This document shows positions 17,609 through 25,652 of a stretch of 64,000 nucleotides of DNA, piece after piece. Position 1 is the first letter of the stretch, and each line of letters starts with the position of its first letter. The stretch covers positions 68,909-132,908 of the forward strand of contig JAVBMT010000010.1 in assembly GCA_031552195.1 (NCBI GenBank). Direction: 5' to 3'. Made by a program: the position numbers and the translations under genes. A model generated the notes under the pieces. That model was not told the origin of the DNA. It was given only the letters and a program-made list of their open reading frames with translations, and did no database searches. This stretch comes from JAVBMP01 sp031552195 (GTDB lineage Bacteria; Desulfobacterota; Desulfovibrionia; Desulfovibrionales; Desulfovibrionaceae).

Positions 17609-18889
17609 ATGTCAAAGGAAAAAAACGCCGCGTCCGGTTTGCCGGTTACGCTTCTGGTCACGCTTTGCTCCGCCTACGCCCTGACGCTGTTTCTGCGTAT
17701 CTGCATTACCGGCCTGGCGGACGGCATTGAAGCTTCCATGAACATAACGGCCACCCAGGTCAGTTTGCTGGGGGCGGTGGTAATGGCCGGGTACGGACTG
17801 ATGCAGATACCGGCCGGAATTTGCACCGACGCCATAGGCGGGCGCAAGACCATTATGATTTTTTTGACGGCCGCCGGGCTCGGCACCCTTCTGGTGGCCA
17901 GCACCAGCTTTTTTCCCGTAGCGGTTGCGGGCCGTTTCATTACCGGGCTGGCCATAGCCATGTTTCCGGCCTTTACGGTCACCATGGCCAAACGCGTTCC
18001 GCCCGAGCGCTTCGCCCAGGCCATGAGCACGCTGATAGGCTGTGGGGCCGTTGGCGTCATTTGCGGCGGCACGCCGCTGGCCTTGCTGAACAAGGCCATA
18101 GGCTGGCGCGGCGTGCTTTTTCTTTCCGCCGGGCTGGCTTTCGGCCTTGCGGTCCTGGTCGGCATCATGTTCCGGGAAGAAAAAGACGAACTTCCGAGAG
18201 TGAAAACCGATTTCGGGCAAATTCTGGCCAACCTCAAATATGTTTTCACCAGCCGCGATTTCTGGCCGTTGGCTGTTTGCCAGATGTGCATACCGGGAAC
18301 CTTTTTCATTCTGGCTTCCGCCTGGTGGGCGAAATACCTTATGGCCACCGGAAAAATAACCCACACCGAGTTCGGGCATGTTTTCGCCTTGCAGGCCATG
18401 GCCGGGGTTTTTCTTATTCCCATTCTCGGCAGCTTGTCTGACAAGCTGAAAACACGTAAAAAATTTCTCATGGGCGCGGCCATAGGCGGAGTGTTCGTGG
18501 GAATGAGCCATGTTTTTTTAGCCGGAAAAATCGGATACCCGGGCATAATCATTCAGGCCACCCTTTTCGGGCTGACCGCCGGGGCGGCTTCCGGGCCATT
18601 CCAGGCCTCCATAAAGGAAACTTTTCCAGGGCATCTGGTCGGAACGGCCGTTGGCTGCGCCAATATACTCTACCCGGTCTATGCCGCGCTGATGACGCCG
18701 CTTTTCGGCAAACTCATGGAATATAAGTTCGCCGCATTGTCCGGGACGCCCGGCGTTACAGCGGAAGCCGCCGGTTCCGGCGCTTACGCCTTCGCCTGCT
18801 GGCTGCTGGTGGCCGGATTCGCCGTTGGGCTGGTTTCTTCGTTCTTTGTGAAAGAAAGCTATAAAGGGCCTTTGGCTCACGGACATTAA
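17609..18889 (+). CDS. Major facilitator superfamily transporter
   Basis: This 426-residue membrane protein has about twelve hydrophobic segments in the MFS pattern. The loop 2-3 signature appears as DAIGGRKTIMIF, and TGLAIAMFPAFTVTMAKRVPPERFAQAM gives the typical helix 4-5 region (shown only as a landmark). The C-terminal half has LGSLSDKLKTRKKFL, the equivalent motif. The substrate cannot be told; relatives are annotated as anion/cation or sugar-acid symporters. The start at 17609 follows AAAAAAGGAGA and gives MSKEKNAASG; an ATG 21 bases upstream lacks a ribosome site. A GC-rich hairpin follows the stop. Confidence 0.85.
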   Translation: MSKEKNAASGLPVTLLVTLCSAYALTLFLRICITGLADGIEASMNITATQVSLLGAVVMAGYGLMQIPAGICTDAIGGRKTIMIFLTAAGLGTLLVASTSFFPVAVAGRFITGLAIAMFPAFTVTMAKRVPPERFAQAMSTLIGCGAVGVICGGTPLALLNKAIGWRGVLFLSAGLAFGLAVLVGIMFREEKDELPRVKTDFGQILANLKYVFTSRDFWPLAVCQMCIPGTFFILASAWWAKYLMATGKITHTEFGHVFALQAMAGVFLIPILGSLSDKLKTRKKFLMGAAIGGVFVGMSHVFLAGKIGYPGIIIQATLFGLTAGAASGPFQASIKETFPGHLVGTAVGCANILYPVYAALMTPLFGKLMEYKFAALSGTPGVTAEAAGSGAYAFACWLLVAGFAVGLVSSFFVKESYKGPLAHGH

Positions 18890-18909
18890 AACAGGTTGAA
18901 CTTTAACAT

Positions 18910-18954
18910 GCCGCCCTGTTTTGCGGACCGGATCGCCCGGCCAGACAGGGCGGC
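18910..18954 (+). terminator. GC-rich hairpin after the MFS gene
   Basis: A perfect 10-bp inverted repeat (GCCGCCCTGT at 18910-18919, ACAGGGCGGC at 18945-18954) lies 21 bases after the MFS stop. The 25-nt loop can fold internally. No U-tract follows, so termination is a guess. Confidence 0.4.
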
Positions 18955-19054
18955 AGAGCGCGTTTTGGTTTGAAAACTTGATTTCGCCGTTTTTTGCACG
19001 CCCGGGAAAAAGCGGGAAAGTCTGGCGGCGCGAAATATTTTCCGAATAAAACCG

Positions 19055-19070
19055 GGGGGAGGCAGCCATA
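19055..19070 (+). promoter_or_regulatory. Ribosome binding site and apparent AUA start codon of hflX
   Basis: A near-ideal Shine-Dalgarno (GGGGGAGG, 19055-19062) stands five bases before ATA at 19068. The frame upstream is closed by TAA at 19047, and no ATG, GTG or TTG occurs in frame between that stop and codon 55, although the codons in that span encode conserved HflX sequence. ATA is therefore the best-placed start. A single-base error or recent mutation from ATG is the alternative. Confidence 0.6.
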
Positions 19071-20783
19071 GGCAAGGTTCATGGAGATACTCAAGGCCTG
19101 AAAGCCAGCCAGGCCAAAGCGCTGGAGCGCCTTGCCCAGCGGCGTTACCCGAATGTCGGCGGCTACAGCCCGGAACAGGCGCACGAACTGGCCGCGCTTT
19201 CGCGTTCCCTCGGGCGTCAGGTCGGGCTTTTGCTCGACCGTTCCGGCCGCCCGGAGATGGTGCTGCTGGGCAGCCCGACGGGCATTCTCATTCCGGAACT
19301 GCCCAGGGCCCGTGAAGGGGCCGGGCGTTTGCGCGGGCTGCGCCTTTTGCACACCCACCTCACGCCGGATCCTCTTACGCATGAAGACCTTATGGACTTG
19401 CTCTTCCTGCGCCTGGACAGCATTGCGGCACTTACCGTCAGCCCATGGGGCGAGCCGCTTCAATTTCAGCAGGCGCATCTGCTTCCGGCAAACCCGGCCA
19501 ACGAACCCTACCTCGTTCACGCGCAGCAGCCCTGGGACAAGGTGGATACGGATTTCGCGGCCCAGGCCGCCGCGCTGGAAGAAGAACTTGCCCGCTCGTT
19601 CCACGGCCTTAAGGAGGCGGAGGGCGGGCCGGAGCGCCGCGCCATTCTGGTCAGCGTGTCCACAAAATCTAAAACGGAACAGGAGTCCGGGCTGGCCGAG
19701 CTGAAAGAGCTGGCGGCCACAGCCGGGGTAAGTGTGGCCGGGGTCATGCGGCAGCGGGTGCGGTCGCTTGATCCGGGCAATATCCTGGGCAAAGGGAAAC
19801 TGGCCGAACTGGAGGTTCTGGCCTTGCAGGGGCAGGCCGGGCTGATTATTTTCGACTGCGAGCTCACTCCGGCCCAACAGCGCAAGCTGGCGGACGAAAC
19901 GGAGCGCAAGGTGCTTGACCGCACCCAGCTTATTCTCGACATTTTCGCCCTTCGCGCGCTAAGCCGGGCAGGCAAGCTTCAGGTTGAGCTGGCCCAGCTG
20001 GAATACATGCTGCCGCGCCTGGTAGGCAGAAACCGCGCGCTTGACAGGCTGGCCGGGGGCATAGGCGGGCGCGGCCCCGGTGAAACCAAGCTGGAGACAG
20101 ACCGCCGCCGGGTGCGCGAGCGCATAACCCGCCTGAAAAACGAACTGAAAAACCTGATGCGCCAACGCTCTTACGCCCGAAACCGCCGGTCCAAGGCCGA
20201 ACTGCCGGTCGTTTCGCTTGTGGGTTACACCAACGCGGGAAAATCCACCCTGCTTAACGCCCTGACCAATGCCGACGTTCTGACGGAGAATAAGCTTTTC
20301 GCCACCCTTGACCCGACTTCGCGGCGTTTGCGCTTTCCTTTTGAGCGTGAGCTGGTGATTACTGATACCGTCGGCTTTATCCGCAGCCTGCCGGACGAGC
20401 TTAAAGAAGCCTTCCGGGCAACCCTGGAAGAACTTGAAGAGGCCGACCTGCTTTTGCATGTCGCGGATGCGGCCAACCCGGAGCTGGAAATGCAGATAAA
20501 GGCCGTGCAGGGCATTCTGGAAGGGCTGGGCCTGCATGATAAGCCGCAGTTGCTGGTTTTGAACAAAATTGACCTTTTGCCGGGAAAAGAGGCGGAAGAA
20601 GTTCCAGATGATGTTTCCGGGCGGGAAAATAGTTTAAGTTTCTTGCAAACGGAATATCCTGAGGCTATATTGGTTTCCGCTCTCAGCCGTCAGGGCTTGC
20701 CCGAATTAAGTGTGGAAATCGCCCGCCGGGTGGACTGGAATATCAGGCGCGCTCCCGCTGACTCTCTTGAACTTTCGCAATAG
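19068..20783 (+). CDS. hflX: GTPase HflX
   Basis: The 571-residue protein is a ribosome-associated GTPase that splits stalled ribosomes under stress. The G domain is complete: G1 in VGYTNAGKSTLLNAL, G3 in DTVGFIRSLP, G4 in LNKIDLLPG. The HflX-specific glycine-rich linker GGIGGRGPGETKLETDRRR and the upstream HflX N-terminal domain are present. The protein is long because of an extra N-terminal region, seen in many deltaproteobacterial HflX proteins, that begins HGDTQGLKASQ. This conserved start is coded upstream of the first standard start codon (TTG at 19230), so ATA at 19068 is proposed. A start at 19230 would remove 54 plausible residues. Confidence 0.92.
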   Translation: MGKVHGDTQGLKASQAKALERLAQRRYPNVGGYSPEQAHELAALSRSLGRQVGLLLDRSGRPEMVLLGSPTGILIPELPRAREGAGRLRGLRLLHTHLTPDPLTHEDLMDLLFLRLDSIAALTVSPWGEPLQFQQAHLLPANPANEPYLVHAQQPWDKVDTDFAAQAAALEEELARSFHGLKEAEGGPERRAILVSVSTKSKTEQESGLAELKELAATAGVSVAGVMRQRVRSLDPGNILGKGKLAELEVLALQGQAGLIIFDCELTPAQQRKLADETERKVLDRTQLILDIFALRALSRAGKLQVELAQLEYMLPRLVGRNRALDRLAGGIGGRGPGETKLETDRRRVRERITRLKNELKNLMRQRSYARNRRSKAELPVVSLVGYTNAGKSTLLNALTNADVLTENKLFATLDPTSRRLRFPFERELVITDTVGFIRSLPDELKEAFRATLEELEEADLLLHVADAANPELEMQIKAVQGILEGLGLHDKPQLLVLNKIDLLPGKEAEEVPDDVSGRENSLSFLQTEYPEAILVSALSRQGLPELSVEIARRVDWNIRRAPADSLELSQ

Positions 20784-20823
20784 GCGTTTTATATATTTTA
20801 ACAGTTAACCTCCCGGTAAAAAA

Positions 20824-22434
20824 ATGAAAGTCACCTTTTTAGGCGCCGCTCACACCGTTACAGGCTCCTGCTACATGCTTGAGGCGAACAATGCGCGTTT
20901 CATCGTGGATTGCGGAATGCACCAGGGCAACGCGGAAATAGAAAAACGCAACCTTACGGCGGATGAAAACCTGAAGCCTGGGGTGGATTTCGTTCTGCTC
21001 ACCCACGCCCACATCGACCACAGCGGGCTTTTGCCCCGCCTGGCGAAAGACGGCTTCAAGGGGCCGATTTACTGCACCCTGCCCACGCATGACCTGCTTG
21101 ACATCATGCTGCTCGACAGCGCCCATATCCAGGAAATGGAAGCGGAATGGCTTTCACGCAGGCAAACGCGCAAAGGGGCCAAACCGGTTGAGCCTTTATA
21201 CACCCAGGCTGACGCGCTTGAAGCCACGAAATTGCTGCGCGACGTTAAATACGGTGAAAGTTTCGCCCCGGCTTCCGGCATAAAGGTCACCTACCGCGAC
21301 GCCGGGCATATTCTCGGCTCCGCGTTCCTGGAAATTGAAGTGACCGAACCGGAAGGAACCACAAGGCTGCTCTTCTCCGGCGACCTGGGGCGCAGGCAGG
21401 CTTTGATAGTCAACGATCCAGACATTCCGGAAATGAAGGTGGACTACCTTTTTACGGAAAGCACCTATGGCGACCGCGACCACAGAACCGTCGGCGACAG
21501 CCGCACGGAACTTTACGAGGCGATCAGCCGCAGCCACGGCCTTGGCGGAAAGGTAATCATTCCGGCCTTCGCCGTGGAGCGCACGCAAGAGATAATCTAC
21601 ACCCTGTACCTGCTTGGGCAGGAAGGCAAATTGCCGCCTGATATGCCGATTTTCGTGGACAGCCCCATGGCCGTTGCGGCTACCGAGGTTTTCCGCAAAC
21701 ACCCGGAATATTACGACGAAGAACTGGCGGCGATTGCCAAGGCCGGCGGCGACCCCTTCAGCCTGCCAAACCTGCGCTATACGCGCAGCCTTGAAGACAG
21801 CCGCGCCATCAACAGCCAGTCCGGCCCGGCCATCATAATTTCCGCCAGCGGCATGTGCAATGCCGGGCGCATCAAGCACCACCTGCGCCATAACATCTGG
21901 AAAAGCTCCACCAGCATCGTTTTCGTGGGGTATCAGGGTGTGGGCACCCCAGGCCGCAAGATAGTAGACGGCGCTAAAAACATACGCCTTCTGGGCGAAG
22001 ACCTGGCCGTTGCGGCGAAAATTTACACCATAGGCGGTTTTTCCGCCCACGCCGGGCAGAGCCAGATTCTGGAATGGATAGGGCGGTTCGCCCACCCCGC
22101 AATGAAGGTATTTCTGGTGCATGGCGAGCAAAAGGCGCTTGACGCGATGCGCAAACTGCTCAAGGAACGCTTCGGGCTGGAGGCGGATACCCCCAACTAT
22201 CTGGAAGAAGTGACCCTGGCCCCGGGCAAGGACGTTATCACCCAGTTTGACATTCAGCGTTCCCAGCCGCGCGTTAACTGGAACTTTCTGTTCTCTGACA
22301 CCAAAACCAGGTTTGAGCAGCTTCAGGACAAGCTGAACCATATCGATTCTCTGCCCTGGGAAGAGCAGGTCGAACTGCGCGACCTGCTGCATGAGGTCAA
22401 CAGCGATCTGCTGCGTATTCTGACAAGAATATGA
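20824..22434 (+). CDS. Beta-CASP metallo-beta-lactamase RNA-processing exonuclease family protein
   Basis: The 536-residue protein belongs to the beta-CASP group of metallo-beta-lactamases, relatives of CPSF73 that cut or degrade RNA. Motifs are in order: GAAHTVTGSCYMLE, the zinc site THAHIDHSG, FSGDLGR, FTESTYGDR, the beta-CASP cap with VDSPMA, then SASGMCNAGRIKHHL and IGGFSAHAGQ. The length matches the 'MBL fold RNA metallohydrolase' group in proteobacteria, which carries a further C-terminal segment. It follows hflX by 40 bases; the ribosome site is weak. An RNA substrate is inferred from the family. Confidence 0.9.
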   Translation: MKVTFLGAAHTVTGSCYMLEANNARFIVDCGMHQGNAEIEKRNLTADENLKPGVDFVLLTHAHIDHSGLLPRLAKDGFKGPIYCTLPTHDLLDIMLLDSAHIQEMEAEWLSRRQTRKGAKPVEPLYTQADALEATKLLRDVKYGESFAPASGIKVTYRDAGHILGSAFLEIEVTEPEGTTRLLFSGDLGRRQALIVNDPDIPEMKVDYLFTESTYGDRDHRTVGDSRTELYEAISRSHGLGGKVIIPAFAVERTQEIIYTLYLLGQEGKLPPDMPIFVDSPMAVAATEVFRKHPEYYDEELAAIAKAGGDPFSLPNLRYTRSLEDSRAINSQSGPAIIISASGMCNAGRIKHHLRHNIWKSSTSIVFVGYQGVGTPGRKIVDGAKNIRLLGEDLAVAAKIYTIGGFSAHAGQSQILEWIGRFAHPAMKVFLVHGEQKALDAMRKLLKERFGLEADTPNYLEEVTLAPGKDVITQFDIQRSQPRVNWNFLFSDTKTRFEQLQDKLNHIDSLPWEEQVELRDLLHEVNSDLLRILTRI

Positions 22435-22471
22435 ATAAATTAACTTTCAGTCTGAAAAACGGGCGGAGTTC

Positions 22472-23038
22472 ATGAAAATTATTTCCGGCGGCTGGCGCGG
22501 CCGCCAACTGCGTACGACAACCGGGCCGGGTTACCGCCCGGCCATGGGAAAAGTGCGCGGGGCGCTGTTTTCCATGCTGGAGGCCAGGGGCGTGCTGTGG
22601 GAAGAGACCCGGGTGCTCGACCTCTTCGCCGGAAGCGGCAGCCTTGGTTTTGAGGCGTTGAGCCGGGGCGCCAGGGAAGCCTGCTTTGTGGAATCTTCAC
22701 CCCAGGCGGCGGCGCTGATACGCAAAAACGCGGAATTGCTCGGGGCCGCGCCTGAACGCTTCCGGGTGCTGGCCGAAGATGCAGGCAAAGCCTTGCGCGG
22801 CAGCCCGCTCGCGCCTTACGACATCGTTTTCATTGACCCGCCTTACGGTAAAAATCTGCTCGCCTCCACGGTGAAAGCCTTGCTGAAGAACGGCTGGCTG
22901 GCCCCAGGCGGAATCTTGAACGCCGAGGTAGAGGGCGGCCTGAAATACGACCCGCGGGAGGAGGCGGAGGAACTTTCCCTGCTGGCGGACCGTTCCTATG
23001 GGCAAACGAGGGTTATTTTATGGACCAGGGCAATATGA
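22472..23038 (+). CDS. rsmD: 16S rRNA (guanine-966-N2)-methyltransferase
   Basis: The 188-residue RsmD methylates G966 of 16S rRNA. It shows IISGGWRGRQLRTT near the start, the SAM-binding LDLFAGSGSLGFEALSRG, and the catalytic IDPPYG (D/NPPY) motif. GGAG precedes the ATG. The stop overlaps the coaD start by 4 bases (ATGA). An rsmD-coaD pair is very common in bacteria and supports both calls. Confidence 0.96.
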   Translation: MKIISGGWRGRQLRTTTGPGYRPAMGKVRGALFSMLEARGVLWEETRVLDLFAGSGSLGFEALSRGAREACFVESSPQAAALIRKNAELLGAAPERFRVLAEDAGKALRGSPLAPYDIVFIDPPYGKNLLASTVKALLKNGWLAPGGILNAEVEGGLKYDPREEAEELSLLADRSYGQTRVILWTRAI

Positions 23039-23586
23039 AAACGGCTATATATCCGGGAACGTTCGATCCGCTGACTAACGGCCACGTGAGCATAATCAAG
23101 CGCGGCAGCAAGCTGTTCGATCACCTGATCGTGGCCGTGGCGGAAGATTCGCATAAAAAACCGCTTTTCACTCTGGAAGAGCGGGTTGACCTGGCCCGCC
23201 GGACTTTTTCCGGGCAGGCGAATATAACTGTGGAGCCGTTCTCCGGGCTGCTGGTCGATTATGTGGAACAGCGCGGCTGCAATATCATTTTACGTGGGTT
23301 GCGCGCGGTTTCGGATTTTGAATATGAATTTCAGCTGGCCTTGATGAACCGCAAGCTGAAACGCCAGATTCAGACCGTTTTCCTTATGACCGACTACCAA
23401 TGGCTGTATATCAGCTCCACCATAGTAAAGGCGGCGGCGCAACTGAACGGCGACGTGCGCGAACTTGTTCCGCCGGCGGTATATCTGGCCTTGCGCGCGA
23501 AATATGGTTATCCGCCTGAAAAAGACGGCAAAGGTGAAGCCTACCCGCACTACTGCGAAGAAACGGACGAAGCGCTGTTCGACTGA
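23035..23586 (+). CDS. coaD: Phosphopantetheine adenylyltransferase
   Basis: The 183-residue CoaD adenylates 4'-phosphopantetheine in coenzyme A synthesis. The nucleotidyltransferase signature is YPGTFDPLTNGH, with the T/HxGH motif, and the second motif is ISSTIVK. ILRGLRAVSDFEYE is also specific. The ATG at 23035 overlaps the rsmD stop and gives MKTAIYPGTF; an ATG 15 bases upstream is less likely. The C-terminus is slightly longer than usual (about 160 residues), ending in an acidic tail. A damaged repeat copy begins just after the stop. Confidence 0.96.
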   Translation: MKTAIYPGTFDPLTNGHVSIIKRGSKLFDHLIVAVAEDSHKKPLFTLEERVDLARRTFSGQANITVEPFSGLLVDYVEQRGCNIILRGLRAVSDFEYEFQLALMNRKLKRQIQTVFLMTDYQWLYISSTIVKAAAQLNGDVRELVPPAVYLALRAKYGYPPEKDGKGEAYPHYCEETDEALFD

Positions 23587-23645
23587 GGGCGTTTTAACTT
23601 TGAAAAAGCTTAAATGCCCTGGCGATAGCGTTAGCGTACGCCCAC
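23587..23645 (+). repeat. Dispersed palindromic repeat, copy A (left part only)
   Basis: It begins with the palindrome GGGCGTTTTAACTTTGAAAA...GCTTAAATGCCC (23587-23619) and continues with GGCGATAGCGTTAGCGTACGCCCAC, matching the first ~58 bases of the copies at 60497 and, inverted, 25626. After that the similarity stops and an IS transposase remnant begins. The right part of the element is missing. Confidence 0.75.
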
Positions 23646-23756
23646 TCATGGAAAATAACGGCTTACCTGCCTGTGTGGACCAAACGCTACAATTTTCAGC
23701 GTCCTCACAGCGCTCTTGGCAGAAAACCTCCGGCTTCTCGATTACCCGGAGGGTGA
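23640..23756 (+). pseudogene. C-terminal remnant of an IS481/IS3-type transposase
   Basis: In the frame ending at TGA 23754-23756 the sequence reads YLPVWTKRYNFQRPHSALG followed by RKPPASRLPGG. The YN..RPHSALG...P ending is the classic C-terminus of the DDE integrase core of IS481/IS3-family transposases. Only about 38 codons remain, with no start and no DDE residues. The bases just after the stop (AACAACATGTTGACACTCC) may be the element's right end. It is a relic and not functional. Confidence 0.75.
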
Positions 23757-24381
23757 ACAACATGTTGACACTCCACATCTAGAAGCTGTCTTTTCAATAG
23801 ATCTTTGTCCAAATACCGCGCCAACCGTCCCTTTTTTCTCTCGTCGCGTTCCGTGTTTTTCAAACTTGAATCCGCTCCATCCTCCTTTTCCCTCAGGCGC
23901 AGTTTCTGAATGAGCGCCCCGGCCCAGTTCCCGCAGGCGGCTTTTCCGCTCCGCCCGAATACGGCCAATATTATCCTTCGAGGAAATGTCCTGCATTTGT
24001 CTTCGCCGTAAAATCTCTTATCGGAAACGATCTTTGACGTTTTATAGGTTTATCACACTGTTTTTACAAAACAGCGGCTGTTTTATCATATATGAAAGTT
24101 CGCCATGCGCCGTATGGCAAACCGATATTTTCAACTTCTATTCCGCCTGTTCCTTTTTATCTGCTCCTGGCGTCACAAATTTTTTCATAAGAACAAGGTC
24201 CGTTTTGTCGTTCTTAAGACAGGCATTGCGGGCGGAGGGCTTTATGCCGATCCAGCCGCCAAAGTGGAATATGTACGGCTGTATAATATTCTTTTTGTTA
24301 TATTTTAGTTAATACGAGTGGTTAGGACGCAGTTTTTTTATTATATTTAATAATCTATTTTTAATATAGCAGATCTTGTTC
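23757..24381. other. Gene-free stretch, partly degenerate coding sequence, then AT-rich DNA
   Basis: Between 23760 and 24000 both reverse-strand frames give charged, coding-like sequence broken by frame changes, for example LREKEDGADSSLKNTERDER in one frame. This suggests a decayed gene, but I cannot name it. From about 24000 to 24560 base composition becomes clearly AT-richer than the neighbours. A 67-residue forward frame at 24105 lacks a ribosome site and family resemblance. Confidence 0.5.
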
Positions 24382-24409
24382 TTGACATTGGTATCTTTTA
24401 AGATATAAT
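24382..24409 (+). promoter_or_regulatory. Consensus sigma-70 promoter
   Basis: TTGACA (24382-24387) and TATAAT (24404-24409) are both perfect consensus hexamers with a 16-bp spacer, in an AT-rich setting. Transcription would run forward and reach the small gene at 24583 after a leader of about 165 bases. It is the strongest promoter visible in the window. Confidence 0.75.
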
Positions 24410-24582
24410 GCTTCTAGTGAAGTTTGCATAAAAAGAATATATTTGGAGGGCAAAAAAATATAAAGAGAATTAACTACTGCGTCATGTTTATGCCTTATTC
24501 CGGTTTTAAACTATTATAACTGTAATTGACGTTATCATGTTAGGCGATTGAATAGAGTGTAAAATAGCTAGAAGGAGAATTT

Positions 24583-24834
24583 ATGAACCTTTCAGAGTTT
24601 GAGCGGGCCGGGCGTCTTCTGGCGGACTTGCAGTGGGTGCGCAATGACAGCAATTTTTCCGTCAACTGCAATGTATTCGGCATGCGGGGCAGTGAAAAGC
24701 GTTGCCAGTGCTGGGAAAATGCTAAAAGAGACCTTGACGGGGCCATAAGCGCGATGCTCAGGAAAGAGCGTGAGCGCTATCAGGCCGCCATTATCGCGGA
24801 GTTGAGCACCATTGGAGTTGAAGGACAGCTTTGA
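24583..24834 (+). CDS. Small protein of unknown function
   Basis: An 83-residue open frame has a good ribosome site (AAGGAGAATTT) and a consensus promoter upstream. The sequence is hydrophilic and mostly helical (FERAGRLLADLQWVRND, then ENAKRDLDGAISAMLRKERERY), with three cysteines (NCNVFG, RCQCWENA). No signal peptide or membrane segment. I do not recognise the family. It sits in an accessory islet with phage- and IS-derived pieces and may be of phage origin. A strong terminator-like hairpin lies about 220 bases downstream. Confidence 0.6.
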   Translation: MNLSEFERAGRLLADLQWVRNDSNFSVNCNVFGMRGSEKRCQCWENAKRDLDGAISAMLRKERERYQAAIIAELSTIGVEGQL

Positions 24835-25053
24835 CGCCAGCTTTGCCCGGCCTGCCGTGGCGGGTAACCTGGCCCAGCCGGGTATTTCGGCAGTGTTTTG
24901 TCCGTCGGCAAAAGCCTGGGGGTTTGCCGGCAGTTTCGCCGCACTACGTTCGTTTCTTGATTCAAATGCTTCTGTAGCCGCATTCTAGGCGGCTTCTGCC
25001 AATCGTTCACCATTCGTGCCTTTCAGTGTCGCGGTAAGCGATGTCTAAACTGC

Positions 25054-25094
25054 GCTTGCAAGAAATCCGGCTTCCAGCCTGATTTCTTGCAAGC
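25054..25094 (+). terminator. Strong hairpin followed by T-rich sequence
   Basis: A perfect 14-bp stem (GCTTGCAAGAAATC at 25054-25067, GATTTCTTGCAAGC at 25081-25094) encloses a small inner hairpin (GGCT/AGCC). T-rich sequence (TTCTTTCATTTTTTT) follows. It probably ends transcripts from the promoter at 24382. Confidence 0.6.
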
Positions 25095-25132
25095 CAGCTT
25101 AATTCTTTCATTTTTTTACCCAATTAACACCT

Positions 25133-25450
25133 ATGTGCGAATATTTGATCCTTTATGCCGGGGTGCGTTCGTATGGACCGTCCGTTCCATCTTTCGCGCA
25201 GGGCGCATTTTTTCCCGGTGATGAGCCGGAAGGGCGCTGCTCCATTTCACAGGAACCCTGCCTGAATCAGGATGGTTTGAATCCGGCCGGCTGCCCGCGT
25301 TGCCTTGCGGCTGAAATATGTTGCTCCGCCTGCGGTTCAGGGTTGTTCCGAGATGTTTGGAGTATGGGCAGGTTTTTCTTCTGCCCTGGCTGTGGCGAAT
25401 ATTTTTCGTTGCCGGATGCCCTTCCGGCCTGCCCCGTCTTTAACCGCTAG
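25133..25450 (+). CDS. Possible small cysteine-rich (zinc-ribbon-like) protein
   Basis: A 105-residue frame carries CPRC, CCSACGSG and FFCPGCGEYFSLP, a double CxxC pattern like a zinc ribbon, in its second half. There is no convincing ribosome site before the ATG, and a strong hairpin lies just upstream, so expression is uncertain. The stop is immediately before repeat copy B. I do not recognise a family; a phage or plasmid origin would fit the neighbourhood. Confidence 0.45.
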   Translation: MCEYLILYAGVRSYGPSVPSFAQGAFFPGDEPEGRCSISQEPCLNQDGLNPAGCPRCLAAEICCSACGSGLFRDVWSMGRFFFCPGCGEYFSLPDALPACPVFNR

Positions 25451-25451
25451 A

Positions 25452-25626
25452 GCATTTTAATCTTGAAACCTCTCTGCAAGAACATGTTTTAAATACAGAA
25501 GCCTATATTTTATCCGGCATGTACAAGCCAAGGCGGCTTGTACTAAAGGCACGCCGCGCTGCTCGCTTGCGGGCGTACGCTAGCGCGGCCGCCAAGGCAT
25601 TTAAACTTTTTCAAAGTTAAAATGCC
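25452..25626 (-). repeat. Dispersed palindromic repeat, copy B (complete, reverse orientation)
   Basis: Read on the reverse strand, this 175-bp element starts GGCATTTTAACTTTGAAAAA with its partner GTTTAAATGCC, and continues with CGCTAGCGTACGCCCGC, GAGCAGCGCGGCGTGCCTTTAG, TAAAATATAGGCTTCTG and a right end AAGATTAAAATGC. The copy at 60497 follows the same order with many substitutions. Inside, GTACAAGCC and GGCTTGTAC form a 9-bp stem. No open frame is present. Confidence 0.85.
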
Positions 25627-25652
25627 CTAACAGCAACCGTAATGGAGGGAAT

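Noticed and set aside
24105..24308. 67-codon forward frame in AT-rich DNA
   Set aside because: No ribosome site, atypical residues and no family resemblance. Open frames of this size are expected by chance in such DNA.
24445..24520. Possible 19-residue leader peptide starting at ATA after GGAGGG, downstream of the perfect promoter
   Set aside because: Spacing of 10 bases and a non-standard start make it too weak, although it superficially echoes the ATA start of hflX.
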